From positions 2,728,001 through 2,792,000 of the forward strand of contig NZ_CP114065.1 of assembly GCF_027627575.1 (NCBI RefSeq): a DNA stretch of 64,000 nt, read 5' to 3'. Below the pieces are notes generated by a model, which saw only the letters and a program-made list of their open reading frames with translations, had not been told where the DNA came from and searched no databases. Of this stretch, positions 26,285 through 35,920 are shown one piece after another. Position numbers and translations under genes: made by a program. Each line of letters opens with the position of its first letter. Positions within the stretch are counted from its first letter, which is position 1. The DNA comes from Kribbella sp. CA-293567 (GTDB lineage: Bacteria > Actinomycetota > Actinomycetes > Propionibacteriales > Kribbellaceae).

Positions 26285-27280
26285 CTAGTTGTGATGTCCA
26301 GGGAGGTTGGTCAGTCGGCTGATTGGTGGTTTGCCTCCGATGGCGGAGTGGGCTCGGTGGTGATTGTAGAAGTGGAGCCAGCCGGGTAGGGCTGTGTTGC
26401 GTTGGTTGGTTGAGTTGTAGAGCCGGGCGTAGGCCCAGCCGTCGGCCAGGGTGCGGTGGAAGCGTTCGATTTTGCCGTTGGTTTGTGGCCGGTAGGGCCG
26501 GGTGCGTTTCGGGGTGATGGCGAGTGCTGTGCAGGTGTCGTGCCAGGCGTGGGAGCGGTAGCAGGATCCGTTGTCGGACAGGACGCGTTCGACGGTGACG
26601 CCGTGGTGGGTGAACCAGGCGACGGCGCGTTGGAGTACTGCGGTGGCGGTGCTGGCTTTCTCGTTGGTGTGGATTTCGGCGTAGGCGAGGCGGGAGTGGT
26701 CGTCGATGACGGTGTGCACGAACGCGGTACCGATGTTGGGGTGGCCTTTGGCGGTGCGTCCGGTCCGTAGCGCGGTGCCGGCACGGTTTTTGTCGCCTTG
26801 TTGTTTGCCCAGGTAGCGCCAGCCGCCGCCGTCGGGAATGTTGGCGAATTTGGTGACATCGACATGGATCAGCGATCCGGGATAGTCGTGTTCGTAGCGG
26901 CGCAGGGGTTCGCCGGTGACCCGGTCGATCCGGGACAGCCGGTTGATTCGGCAGCGCACCAGTACTGCATGGACGGTGGAGGCGGGCAGGCCGAGGCGGC
27001 CGGCGATTTGTACCGGGCCGAGCCGGTGGCGCCACCGCAACCGCACGATCCGGCGTACCAGGTGTGGCGGGGTCTTGAAGGGGCTGCGGCGCGGGCGGGA
27101 GCTGCGGTCAGCCATCCCTGCAGGTCCTTCGGCGCGGTACCGCTGGGCCCATTTGCGCGCCGTTTTGGCTGCGACCATGAACATTTTCGCCGCCGCGGCA
27201 CAGCTCCAGCCTTGATCGACGATCAGACGCGCGAGCCGTAGCCGGGTGCGGGGGGTCAAAGTCGCGTTAACGTGGGACAC
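26285..27280 (-). CDS. IS481-family transposase
   Basis: The 331-residue DDE transposase has an N-terminal helix-turn-helix (RLARLIVDQGWSCAAAAKMF), a second HTH and the integrase core, with Asp in LIHVDVTKF, Asp in VLSDNGSCY and Glu in NGKIERFHRTL. The GTG at 27280 gives the usual N-terminus (SHVNATLTPRTR); the frame is open to 27328. The TAG stop is not inside the element: it is part of the CTAG target site at 26285-26287, so the insertion site completes the gene. Confidence 0.9.
   Translation of the reverse strand: MSHVNATLTPRTRLRLARLIVDQGWSCAAAAKMFMVAAKTARKWAQRYRAEGPAGMADRSSRPRRSPFKTPPHLVRRIVRLRWRHRLGPVQIAGRLGLPASTVHAVLVRCRINRLSRIDRVTGEPLRRYEHDYPGSLIHVDVTKFANIPDGGGWRYLGKQQGDKNRAGTALRTGRTAKGHPNIGTAFVHTVIDDHSRLAYAEIHTNEKASTATAVLQRAVAWFTHHGVTVERVLSDNGSCYRSHAWHDTCTALAITPKRTRPYRPQTNGKIERFHRTLADGWAYARLYNSTNQRNTALPGWLHFYNHHRAHSAIGGKPPISRLTNLPGHHN
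26290..26309. repeat. IS481 left terminal inverted repeat
   Basis: Twenty bases that match the reverse complement of the right end with one mismatch. They border the target hexamer. Confidence 0.9.
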
Positions 27281-27376
27281 GAAGGCCTCCGGTGTGGTGA
27301 AGCGGTGAACTAGACAGCTCCACTTCACAACCGGAGGCCTTCACCTGTCACACCGACTCACCGCCGCAACACGGGA

Positions 27377-27396
27377 CAACCTTCCTGGACATCACA
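27377..27396. repeat. IS481 right terminal inverted repeat
   Basis: Right end of the element; its reverse complement matches the left end at 19 of 20 positions. The transposase promoter must lie between it and the start at 27280. Confidence 0.9.
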
Positions 27397-27594
27397 TCTA
27401 GCTGAGCAGCACTGCCTGAGTCAATGAAGTTGGCGGGTTCGCCGACCTACGGACGGCTGCTGTTCACAGCGCAACTGCACGTTGCTGCAACTTCGCCGAT
27501 CTCCCTTGCCCGGCACTCCCACGGACCCCAAGCTGATCCGGCTGCCTACGTCCCGGGCGGCTGCACCTCGGGGTGCTGATGAGGGGGAGTTCTC

Positions 27595-30500
27595 GTGGTT
27601 GGTCGGTTCCGTCGCTTTGCCCTGCCCAAAATCGTGGCCATCGCGGTCGCGGTTGCTCTGCTGGTGGCGGGGCTGGTCAAGGTCACTCCACTCGCGTCGG
27701 CTGCCGGTACGCCGACGCTCACGGTGGCGGGTGTCGCGTTGGCGGGCTCGACGCAGCCGGCGACGTTCAAGGCTGATCTCACCGACGCGGCGGCGGCGAC
27801 GGGTGAGGTGACGTGGCTGGTCGATGACAAGTTCGCGGCCAAGACGCCAACTCCACCCCATGGGTACTCGGCGACGTACACGGCCGGTCCGCACAAGCTG
27901 AAGGCACGGTGGGTCATCAACCCCACCACCGGCGCGACGGCCGAGACCTTCGCCAACTTCACGGTGGGATCTACGCCGACGCAGCCGACCTTGATGGCCG
28001 GCAGCGAGCCGCTGCAGGGCGCGACGGTCAACTCGCCGTTCCGGGCCGACCTGGCCGGTGTGCCGACGTCGATCCCAGGCGGGGTCACGTTCCTGCTCGA
28101 CGGCGCTCTGGTCGTGAAGGACACCTCGTCGCCGTTCCAGGCCAACATCACCACCGGTGCCGGCTCGCATCAGGTCAAGGCGACCTGGGTCGATCCGTCG
28201 AATCAGCAGGCGAAGGAGGTTGTTGCCTCCGCCAACGTCCAGGACGGGCCGTTCCTGTCGTCGGGTGGCACGCCTTTGCACGCGGGCAAGGTCAACTCGC
28301 CGTTCACCGCGGTGTTGTCGAACCCGGTCGGCGTTTCCGGTGACGTGACCTGGCTGCTGGACGACAGCTATGTCGGTAAGAGCACGGCCCCGCCGCACCA
28401 GTTCACGGTGACGACGGCGAACGGTCAGCACAAGCTGAAGGCTCGCTGGGTGGTCAACTCCGGCACCGGTGCGACCAAGGACGTGACCGCGGTCTTCACG
28501 GTCGGAACGATGCCGGACTTCCGTCTTGCGCCGCCGGTCGACGAGGAGCCTGGTCCGGCGATCGAGAACCTGTGGGCGACGGCCGACAATCGCCGTACGC
28601 CGATCTCGGGCGTCTATGACTGGAGCAAGGCCGGTTTCGGTGGCGGTACGCCGTTGCCGGCGCCGTCGAACTACCGCAGTGACGCTGCCTGCAACCTGAC
28701 GGCGGCCGTGGTGCAGTCGACGTACAACGTGATCCCGAACGACAACGTGGACGACACGAACGCGCTGCAGGCGGTCATCGATCACATTCGCACGGACTGC
28801 TCGCCGACCAGCCGGATCGACTCGATGGCCAAGGTGATGCTGCCCGCGGGCAAGATCAACCTGAGCAAGGAGTTGCACCTCGACGCCGACTACATGTTGC
28901 TGCGTGGCGCGGGCGTTGGTACCGGTGGTACGCAGCTGGTGTTCGCGCCGGATGCCAACACGCGGTACGACAAGGTCACCAAGGACGGTTCGCGCTGGGA
29001 TCTCGACGCGATGACGTCGGGTGAGGCGAACGGCGGCTGGATCTGGCCGGGTCGCGGCATGATCCGGGTGCAGTCGCGGGCGGTCGCTCCGAAGTACGCC
29101 GAGCAGTTCGCGGCGGCGGCGCCGAACCGCAAGGACCTGTTCGAGGGCACGGTCAACGTGCACTGGACCAACGGTGCGCTGGTGGGTGGCAAGGCGGGCG
29201 ACACCAACTACAGCGCTCGCAAGGGCGACAAGGTCATCCAGCTGGCTCCCGGTACGTCGTTCGACAACATCAAGGTCGGCGGCATGGTCAACGTGATGGC
29301 CGCCAACTCGAAGAAGTTCTACGACAGCATGCAGGCGACGCCGACGGAGTTTCCGTTGGAGAACCTGCACATGCGTCAGCAGCTGTTCATGGTGGTGTCG
29401 GGTGATCCGCTGGCCGCGACGATCACGCTGGACAAGCCGCTCGAGTACGACCTGCCGGTCAACTCGACGTCGGACGGTTCGGACCCGCTCAACGGCTCGG
29501 TGTTCCCGTCGAAGGTGTCGCCGATCCTCGACCCGGTCACCGGTGTCGGGATCGAGGACCTGTCCTTCACCCAGGTGATGCCCGGGCTGGACAAGGAATC
29601 GGCCAAGCACAACTACGGCAACATGGACCCGGCCGCGGCGATGCACGGCATCGTGCTCAAGTGGGTCAACAACTCCTGGGTCCGCAACGTGCACTCGGAG
29701 ATGACCGGATCGCACCCGATCGTGACCGAGGCCGCGGCCAACATCTCGGTGATCGACAACCTGCTCGAAGGCTCGTGGAACAAGGGCAAGGGCGGCAACG
29801 GCTACTTCCGCGGCTCCCGGGTCTGGGATTCGGTGTACGCCGGGAACACCACGCGCGACCTGCGCCACTTCACGTTCCAGTGGTCGTCCAGCGGCAACGT
29901 CGCGATCGCGAACAGCTTCGACTCCGACCTCAACCTGCACGGTGGTTTCGAGCGGAACAACCTGTTCGAGCTGAACGAGGTCACTGTTCCCTACGAGCAC
30001 AAGTCGGCCAACTGCCAGACCAACTGTGGTGGTGAGGGTGGCTCGGATCCGGACGATTCGGACTGGTACCCGATCTGGTGGGCGGCTGGGAAGAAGGCGG
30101 TCAAGTGGTCGGGCTCGTCGGGTGAGAACAACGTGTTCCACAACAACCATCTGCGCAAGCAGTTGGGTGACGAGACGCAGCAGTTCACCGACTACCAGCT
30201 GTACTCCGATCGCTCGAAGCTCTACCGATTCGGCTCCGACGGTGGCGAGTTCAAGCATCTGACCGCCGACGGGACGGCGATCAGCGACTGGGCGACGATG
30301 GAGGAGCGCGACTACACCGGCGGTAACGGTGTCGATGTCTCCAAGAGTGACGGCGCGCGGTCGATCTTCCTGAAGAGCATTTCGCAGAGCGGGTACGGCG
30401 GACCGAACCCGCAACCGTTGCGCCGTACGTGGGGCTGTTCGTGCTGGGACGGCCGCGGCATGGTCAACACGCGCCTGGCCGCTGATCCGGTCAACACCGC

Positions 30501-33500
30501 GACGGGGTCGTTGACTGAGTACTTCACCGATCTCGCGGTGGCAGGTCCGGGTCGCTCGCTGACTTCGACCAGGACTTACAACAGCCTCGACGAGCATGTC
30601 GGTTCGTTCGGGAAGGGCTGGACCTTCGGGTACGACGTGGCGCTCACCAAGAACGCGGACACCTCGATCGACATCCGCAACGGCACTGGCGGCGTCACGA
30701 AGTACACGAAGTCGGGCACTGCTTATGTCTCGCCTGACCCCGGTGTCACCGCCAAGCTGACCGACAAGTCCGGCGGCGGCTGGGTGCTGACCAACATCGC
30801 CGGCGACACGATGACCTTCAACGCGACCGGTCAGCTCGTCGCCGACCGCGACCCCCAGGGCCGTGGCGTGTCCCTGGCGTACTCCGGCGGCAAGCTCGCC
30901 ACGATCACGGATGACCTCACGCAGACGTTCACGATCACCTGGAACGGCGCGCTGATCAGCAAGATCACGGCCTCGACGGGCGATGTCGCGGAGTACGGCT
31001 ACACCGCCGGTCAGCTCACGTCGGTCAAGGGCATCGACGGCAAGACCACGACCTACGGCTACGACGCGACCGTCGGGTTCCTGAACAGCATCACCGACCC
31101 GACCGGCGCGGTCAGCGCACGGACGACGTACGACCCGGTCACCAAGCGGGCGATCTCGCAGATCGACGAGTCCGGCGGCACCTGGACGTTCAGCTGGGAC
31201 GCGGCCTCCGAGACGGCGACGATTACTGACCCGGCGGGTGTGAAGACGCAAGACATCTACCAAGGCAATGTCCTGGTCTCCCATGTCGGCGGCGACGGAC
31301 GGTCGGAAGACCTGTACTACGGGTCGAACAACCACGTCACGGCCTCTACCAGCCCTGGCCAGGAGCTGACCCGCAGCGAGTACGACACGCGCGGCAACCT
31401 GCTCAAGCAGTACCTGCCCACTGGGACGACGGACGCTGCGGGCGCTTTCGAGCAGTGGACCTACGACACCGGCAACCGCGTCACGTCGTACAAGGATGCT
31501 GCTGGCAACGAAACGAAGTACGAGTACGACGCGAGCGGCCAGCTGCTGAAGACGACGTTCCCTGACTTGTCGACCACGTCGCAGACCTACACGGCGCTCG
31601 GACAGGTTGCCACCAGCACCGATCAGCTCGGCAAGGTCACGACGTTCACCTACAACGCCAAGGGCGACCCGATCAAGGTCGTCAGCCCGGGCGGCGCAGT
31701 AGTCACGTCGACCTTCGACGCCAAGCACCGGCGCCTGTCGCAGACCAATCCGCTCGGCAACATCGCGGGCGCGACTCCTGCGGTCATCGAGCAGAACACC
31801 GAACACTGGACCTACGACCCCTTCGGCAACGTCCTCACCCACACCGACCAGCTCGACCGGGTGACGACAAAGACTTACGACGCGCTGGGCAGGCTGCTGA
31901 CCGTCACGGACCGCGGCGGTGGTGTCGCGAAGTACGAATACGACGCGTCCGGTCAGGTCTCAAAGGTCACCGACCCCGAAGGGCGCGTGACGACGAGCGA
32001 GTACGACACCGCCGGTCGGCTGGTCACCAACACTGCTCCCGGTGGCGCGAAGACTATCAACATCTATGACGGCGTGACCGGCGAACTGGCCTCGACTGTC
32101 GGACCTGAGGGCAATGTCTCCGGCGCCGACGCGGCGACCCGGGAAAAGTACACGGCCCGGTTCACCTACGACGCCGAAGGCCAGCTGACCCACACTTTGG
32201 TGTCGGACCCAAATAGTCCGACTAAGAAACTGGCCACCGTTACGACCTATGACGACCAAGGTCGGCCGGTGAAGATCACCAACCCGGACATGAGCACGAC
32301 CACTACCACGTACGACGTCCTAGGTCAGGTTCTGGAGACAACGGATCCGACCGGGGTGAAGGCATCCCAGACCTACGACAAACTTGGCCGGATTGTCACC
32401 AGCACGTCTGCAGGCGTCACGACAACGGCCACCTTCGACAAAGCAGGGCAGCAGACCCGAGTACGAAGCAAGTCAGGCCGCGCGAGCGTCACCGCGTACG
32501 ACGACGATGGTCAGGTCGTGTCCACGACCGATCCTTTGGGGAAGACCACCTTCTACGAGTACGACGCCAATGGGCAGCAGATCAAGTCGATCGACCCGAT
32601 AGGACGTGCTGTTGTCACCGCCTACGATCCGGTTGGACAGATAGCGTCGGTCACCGATCCGGCCGGCGGAAAGGCCGCCTACACCTATGACTCGCTCGGT
32701 CAGTTGAGCTCGGTCAAGACGGCGACCGGTGCATTAACCACTTATGAGTACGACAAGACGGGCAATCTCACCAAAACCACTACGCCTCGCAATGGCGCCT
32801 ACGTCAACACCTACGACGCGGCCGGACGTCTAGCTGTCAATGTCACGCCTACCGGTCGTGAGACGCGGATGGCGTACACACCGTCGGGCGCGGTTGCCTC
32901 AACGACCTTGCCCGCGGGGTCGGTGTCGTTCACCTATGACAATCTCGGCCGTACGACGAAGGTCGACTACTCCGACAGCACCCCTGATGTCGTCTCGACT
33001 TACGACGCTGCAGGCCGTCCGAGGATCGTTACGGCTGGATCTGCATCTACCGCTTACAACTACGACAAGGCTGGACGAGTCACAGGTCTCACTCGTGGTG
33101 CTGCGGTCTTCACCTACGCGCGCGACGCTCAGGGCAGACTGTCCAAGCGGACCTATCCAGACGGTCGATCCCAAGCTTTCGCCTACGACACTGACGGGCT
33201 CGTCGCGGGCTCGACGCTCAGCGGTGGCTCGATCGCCGCAGCGATCGCGACGGCCTACACCTACGACGCGGCCGGTCACCTGAAGAAGACTGATGCGGGC
33301 GGCTTGACCAGCGACCGGACTTACGACGACGCCGGCCAACTCATCAAGATCGAGCATGGCCGCTCCGGCACCGCGCTCATGTCCCAAACGGTTGCCTACG
33401 ACAACGCGGGCAGACCCACCAAGACCGACACGACCCGCGGGAGCACAGTCAAACGCAGCCTCTACGGCTACGACGCTGCCGGACAACTCACGAGCTTCTG

Positions 33501-35151
33501 TACGCCGTCGTCGGTCACCGTCACCTGTGATGGTGCACCTAGTACGCAGTACACCTACGACGCCAGCGGCAACCGCAAGACAACCACCGAGGCCACTCCG
33601 GGTCAGGCCGACGTAGTCACCACGACAGTCGTAGACGCCGACGACAGGGTCCAGACCGAGACCACCGGAACCAGCGTCACCACCAGTACCTACGACGGCA
33701 ACGGCTACCTGAAGAACCGTGGCTCGCCGGCCGGCACAGAGGCATTCACCTACCGTCTCGACGGCAACCTCGCCCAGACGACCACCACCGCCGGCACCGT
33801 CATCGACTACACCTACGACGAAGCCGGCAACCGCCTCACCTCCAGCGCCGACGGCGCACTGCAGTCCAAGTGGACGTGGGACACCGTCGGCTCGCTCCCG
33901 ATCCGCATCACCGAAGCCAACAGCGCCGGGACGACGACGCACCAATGGACAAATGACCCGGTCACGGCTCTCGGTGGCGCCTTCATCGACACGGTCGGCG
34001 CATCGCCCACCTGGCTACTGGGAGACTTCCAAGGCTCGATCACCGATACAGCCGGTACCAGCGCCGCGCTGACCGGCACTGCCGCTCTCGACCCCTTCGG
34101 GGAACAGATCGGCGTACCGACTGGTGACATGTCCGCCAATCCTCTGCGCTTTCACAGCCAGTACAAGGATGCCAAGACTGGTCTCTACGACATCCGCGCC
34201 CGCGACTACGACGCAAACCAAGGACGTTTTACCGGCCCAGATCCAGCTCCTGCCGACAGCAAGGCCGGCTTCAGCCAGAACTACGCCTATGGGTCCAATA
34301 ATCCGCTGATTTTTGCCGACCCATCTGGTGCTTGCCCTTGGTGCGTCGTTGTTGGTGTCGGTGCTCTCGTCGGCGCGGCTGTCGGGGGTGCCGTCGAAGG
34401 TGTTAGTTCCTACCGCAGCAGCGGCGGCGACTGGGGCCAGACGTGGAAGGGAGTTGGTAAGGGCGCCCTCCAGGGAGGCCTCGCCGGAGCCGGAGGCGCC
34501 GCAGGTTTCCTTCTCGGCGGCCTCGGCGGCGCAGTCATCGGTGCAGGCCTCGGTAATGTCGCAGGTGGGTACGCCAACTCTCTCATCTACGGCACCTCGT
34601 ATAGCTGGCATGATGCCGGCGCTGACTTCGGTGGTGGAGTCATCGGCGAGTTCGGGGGCCGTCTCACCGGCAAGCTCGCCGGCTATCTCTTCAAGAAGGC
34701 CAAAGCCAACGAGTGGATCTCCCACAACATAGTCGGCCCGGTGGCCAAGAAGCTGAGAGGATTGTTCAAGTGCGCGCCGCGCGAGCTGCCGGCGACCGCC
34801 ACACAGTCACAGTCCTCCTACTCGCAACTTATGCACGCCTCAACACATGGTGTGCAGCCCTATAGGGTTCTCAAGAAGGTGACAGCTGGCCAAGGCGGAG
34901 CCATCGAGGCGCATCACCTGATTGAGCAGCGGTTTCTGGCTCAGATGGGCAAGAAACTGGGCACTAATACCAATGAATGGGCAACTGTCGTTCTTACCAG
35001 AGCAGAGCACCGGAAGTTCACGAATGCTTGGGCGGCGTTGATCCCGCGTGGCAAGGGCACGCGGACTGCGACAGTGGCCAGCATCGAGGCCGCCGCCAGC
35101 ACGATCTATGCTAACTATCCGGAGTTCCTCAAGGCCTTGGGTCTGAAGTAG
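27595..35151 (+). CDS. Full-length secreted RHS polymorphic toxin with AHH-type nuclease tail
   Basis: The 2518-residue protein starts at a GTG after GAGGGGGAG. Order: signal peptide (1-37); three Ig-like repeats (about 40-302), each with a TWLxDD- or TFLLDG-type strand and a HQVKATW-like strand; a right-handed beta-helix/pectate-lyase-3-like domain (about 330-930; LQAVIDHIRTDC, VMLPAGKINLSKELHLDADY); a DUF6531-like entry (DPVNTATGSLTEYF, near 963); dozens of YD repeats; the RHS core end LRFHSQYKDAKTGLYDIRARDYD (about 2183-2217) and NPLIFADPSG. A glycine-rich hydrophobic segment leads to the tip, which has IEAHHLIEQRF (about 2436-2446) and LTRAEHRKFTNAW. That is the AHH variant of the HNH/EndoVII nuclease fold. 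The shell encloses and delivers the toxin tip to rival cells. Confidence 0.9.
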   Translation: MVGRFRRFALPKIVAIAVAVALLVAGLVKVTPLASAAGTPTLTVAGVALAGSTQPATFKADLTDAAAATGEVTWLVDDKFAAKTPTPPHGYSATYTAGPHKLKARWVINPTTGATAETFANFTVGSTPTQPTLMAGSEPLQGATVNSPFRADLAGVPTSIPGGVTFLLDGALVVKDTSSPFQANITTGAGSHQVKATWVDPSNQQAKEVVASANVQDGPFLSSGGTPLHAGKVNSPFTAVLSNPVGVSGDVTWLLDDSYVGKSTAPPHQFTVTTANGQHKLKARWVVNSGTGATKDVTAVFTVGTMPDFRLAPPVDEEPGPAIENLWATADNRRTPISGVYDWSKAGFGGGTPLPAPSNYRSDAACNLTAAVVQSTYNVIPNDNVDDTNALQAVIDHIRTDCSPTSRIDSMAKVMLPAGKINLSKELHLDADYMLLRGAGVGTGGTQLVFAPDANTRYDKVTKDGSRWDLDAMTSGEANGGWIWPGRGMIRVQSRAVAPKYAEQFAAAAPNRKDLFEGTVNVHWTNGALVGGKAGDTNYSARKGDKVIQLAPGTSFDNIKVGGMVNVMAANSKKFYDSMQATPTEFPLENLHMRQQLFMVVSGDPLAATITLDKPLEYDLPVNSTSDGSDPLNGSVFPSKVSPILDPVTGVGIEDLSFTQVMPGLDKESAKHNYGNMDPAAAMHGIVLKWVNNSWVRNVHSEMTGSHPIVTEAAANISVIDNLLEGSWNKGKGGNGYFRGSRVWDSVYAGNTTRDLRHFTFQWSSSGNVAIANSFDSDLNLHGGFERNNLFELNEVTVPYEHKSANCQTNCGGEGGSDPDDSDWYPIWWAAGKKAVKWSGSSGENNVFHNNHLRKQLGDETQQFTDYQLYSDRSKLYRFGSDGGEFKHLTADGTAISDWATMEERDYTGGNGVDVSKSDGARSIFLKSISQSGYGGPNPQPLRRTWGCSCWDGRGMVNTRLAADPVNTATGSLTEYFTDLAVAGPGRSLTSTRTYNSLDEHVGSFGKGWTFGYDVALTKNADTSIDIRNGTGGVTKYTKSGTAYVSPDPGVTAKLTDKSGGGWVLTNIAGDTMTFNATGQLVADRDPQGRGVSLAYSGGKLATITDDLTQTFTITWNGALISKITASTGDVAEYGYTAGQLTSVKGIDGKTTTYGYDATVGFLNSITDPTGAVSARTTYDPVTKRAISQIDESGGTWTFSWDAASETATITDPAGVKTQDIYQGNVLVSHVGGDGRSEDLYYGSNNHVTASTSPGQELTRSEYDTRGNLLKQYLPTGTTDAAGAFEQWTYDTGNRVTSYKDAAGNETKYEYDASGQLLKTTFPDLSTTSQTYTALGQVATSTDQLGKVTTFTYNAKGDPIKVVSPGGAVVTSTFDAKHRRLSQTNPLGNIAGATPAVIEQNTEHWTYDPFGNVLTHTDQLDRVTTKTYDALGRLLTVTDRGGGVAKYEYDASGQVSKVTDPEGRVTTSEYDTAGRLVTNTAPGGAKTINIYDGVTGELASTVGPEGNVSGADAATREKYTARFTYDAEGQLTHTLVSDPNSPTKKLATVTTYDDQGRPVKITNPDMSTTTTTYDVLGQVLETTDPTGVKASQTYDKLGRIVTSTSAGVTTTATFDKAGQQTRVRSKSGRASVTAYDDDGQVVSTTDPLGKTTFYEYDANGQQIKSIDPIGRAVVTAYDPVGQIASVTDPAGGKAAYTYDSLGQLSSVKTATGALTTYEYDKTGNLTKTTTPRNGAYVNTYDAAGRLAVNVTPTGRETRMAYTPSGAVASTTLPAGSVSFTYDNLGRTTKVDYSDSTPDVVSTYDAAGRPRIVTAGSASTAYNYDKAGRVTGLTRGAAVFTYARDAQGRLSKRTYPDGRSQAFAYDTDGLVAGSTLSGGSIAAAIATAYTYDAAGHLKKTDAGGLTSDRTYDDAGQLIKIEHGRSGTALMSQTVAYDNAGRPTKTDTTRGSTVKRSLYGYDAAGQLTSFCTPSSVTVTCDGAPSTQYTYDASGNRKTTTEATPGQADVVTTTVVDADDRVQTETTGTSVTTSTYDGNGYLKNRGSPAGTEAFTYRLDGNLAQTTTTAGTVIDYTYDEAGNRLTSSADGALQSKWTWDTVGSLPIRITEANSAGTTTHQWTNDPVTALGGAFIDTVGASPTWLLGDFQGSITDTAGTSAALTGTAALDPFGEQIGVPTGDMSANPLRFHSQYKDAKTGLYDIRARDYDANQGRFTGPDPAPADSKAGFSQNYAYGSNNPLIFADPSGACPWCVVVGVGALVGAAVGGAVEGVSSYRSSGGDWGQTWKGVGKGALQGGLAGAGGAAGFLLGGLGGAVIGAGLGNVAGGYANSLIYGTSYSWHDAGADFGGGVIGEFGGRLTGKLAGYLFKKAKANEWISHNIVGPVAKKLRGLFKCAPRELPATATQSQSSYSQLMHASTHGVQPYRVLKKVTAGQGGAIEAHHLIEQRFLAQMGKKLGTNTNEWATVVLTRAEHRKFTNAWAALIPRGKGTRTATVASIEAAASTIYANYPEFLKALGLK
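33345..33890 (+). repeat. 546-bp segment identical to 36737-37282
   Basis: Every base of this stretch of the RHS core matches the second RHS copy at a constant offset of 3392 bp. Similarity continues at lower identity on both sides. It is a ready site for homologous exchange or the mark of recent gene conversion. Confidence 0.95.
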
Positions 35152-35156
35152 GACAG

Positions 35157-35807
35157 ATGCGGAGAGATATCGTGGAATATGTATGGCTGGAACTGAAGCG
35201 GAATCGGGGAAACCCCTGGCCTGAGGCGTCACTGGGCCTCGATCCGATGTACGGGCCCGAAGGTTGGTGTCGCGGATGTGGTATTCCGCTGGTGCCGCAA
35301 CAAGGGTCTTTGGTGTTATCGCGAACCGCTCGATCGAAGTTCGACGGCGCCTGGGTGCCCTATTGGAGGTACAACGAGCTTTGCGTAGACGAGCAACTGG
35401 CGCGCAGTATCGCTGAGGCTGGGCTCAATGTCGAACTTGTGCCCATCGAGTGGCGGGGCCCTGGTGGATCGCTAGCCTTCCAGATCAAGATGCCGGTTGC
35501 TCAAGGAGTTTGGTTTTCTCCTGCCGAGCTCACAACTCGAACGGTCGCCAAACATGGTTCAGCCGGGCAATCTTGTGATGACTGCGGAATCTTTCGCTGG
35601 TATCCACTGGATCGCGAAGAACTCCCGCAGGCAACTATTTCGGATGGCCTTGATGTGGATATCAGTGCATCGCCAGAATGGTTCGGTGACGGGCTCAACA
35701 GTTACCATGAATTCTTGGTAAGCCGAACTTTGGCGGACATGCTGGTGGCTGCTAGTCAGCGAGATTTTTATATCATCCAAGCAAAAATTGGCCTCAGAGG
35801 ACGATGA
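35157..35807 (+). CDS. Candidate immunity protein, double-CxxCG (SitI6-like) type
   Basis: The 216-residue product begins 5 bp after the RHS toxin stop. It has two CxxCG motifs (WCRGCGIP and SCDDCGIF) about 110 residues apart, and a C-terminal LDVDISASPEWF segment followed by LVSRTLADMLVAAS. That is the layout of double-CxxCG proteins, which include SitI6-type immunity proteins in myxobacteria. Position directly behind a nuclease tip supports an immunity role. Base composition is clearly more AT-rich than the core genes. A GTG at 35172 after GGAGAG is an alternative start. Confidence 0.6.
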   Translation: MRRDIVEYVWLELKRNRGNPWPEASLGLDPMYGPEGWCRGCGIPLVPQQGSLVLSRTARSKFDGAWVPYWRYNELCVDEQLARSIAEAGLNVELVPIEWRGPGGSLAFQIKMPVAQGVWFSPAELTTRTVAKHGSAGQSCDDCGIFRWYPLDREELPQATISDGLDVDISASPEWFGDGLNSYHEFLVSRTLADMLVAASQRDFYIIQAKIGLRGR

Positions 35808-35920
35808 ACAAGGCTCGCGATGCCACTTCGGGGAAGCATTACCGGCCGCCAGTGGATGGTGGCGCGGGATTCCAGCAGGTGGGTTGAGCATGACGGGCCG
35901 GAGCGTTGGTCCGCATGTTC
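35808..35920 (+). other. Non-coding or decayed spacer after immunity gene 1
   Basis: An ATG overlapping the immunity stop (ATGA at 35804-35807) opens only a 27-codon frame. I see no further gene before the antisense remnant that begins near 35920. The sequence looks like leftover cassette DNA. Confidence 0.4.

Larger units (their letters stand above)
26290..27396 (-). mobile_element. Complete IS481-family insertion sequence
   Basis: The element is 1107 bp with inverted ends that both begin TGTGATGTCCAGG. It holds one transposase gene. On both sides lies a CTAG-centred hexamer (tctagt at 26284-26289, tctagc at 27397-27402), matching the NCTAGN target that IS481-type elements choose and duplicate; the two copies differ at the last base. 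The open transposase frame and near-perfect ends suggest a recent or still mobile copy. It lies between ggt and the RHS locus, at the left edge of the accessory region. Confidence 0.9.

Noticed and set aside
27421..31842. A 1473-codon open frame on the minus strand
   Set aside because: It lies antisense to the RHS gene, is rich in Arg, Val, Asp and Leu as expected for a shadow frame of high-GC coding DNA, and has no recognisable domain.
35804..35887. A 27-codon frame overlapping the stop of immunity gene 1 (ATGA)
   Set aside because: Too short and without pattern to support as a gene, although the overlap resembles the other coupled starts; probably the stump of a lost gene.
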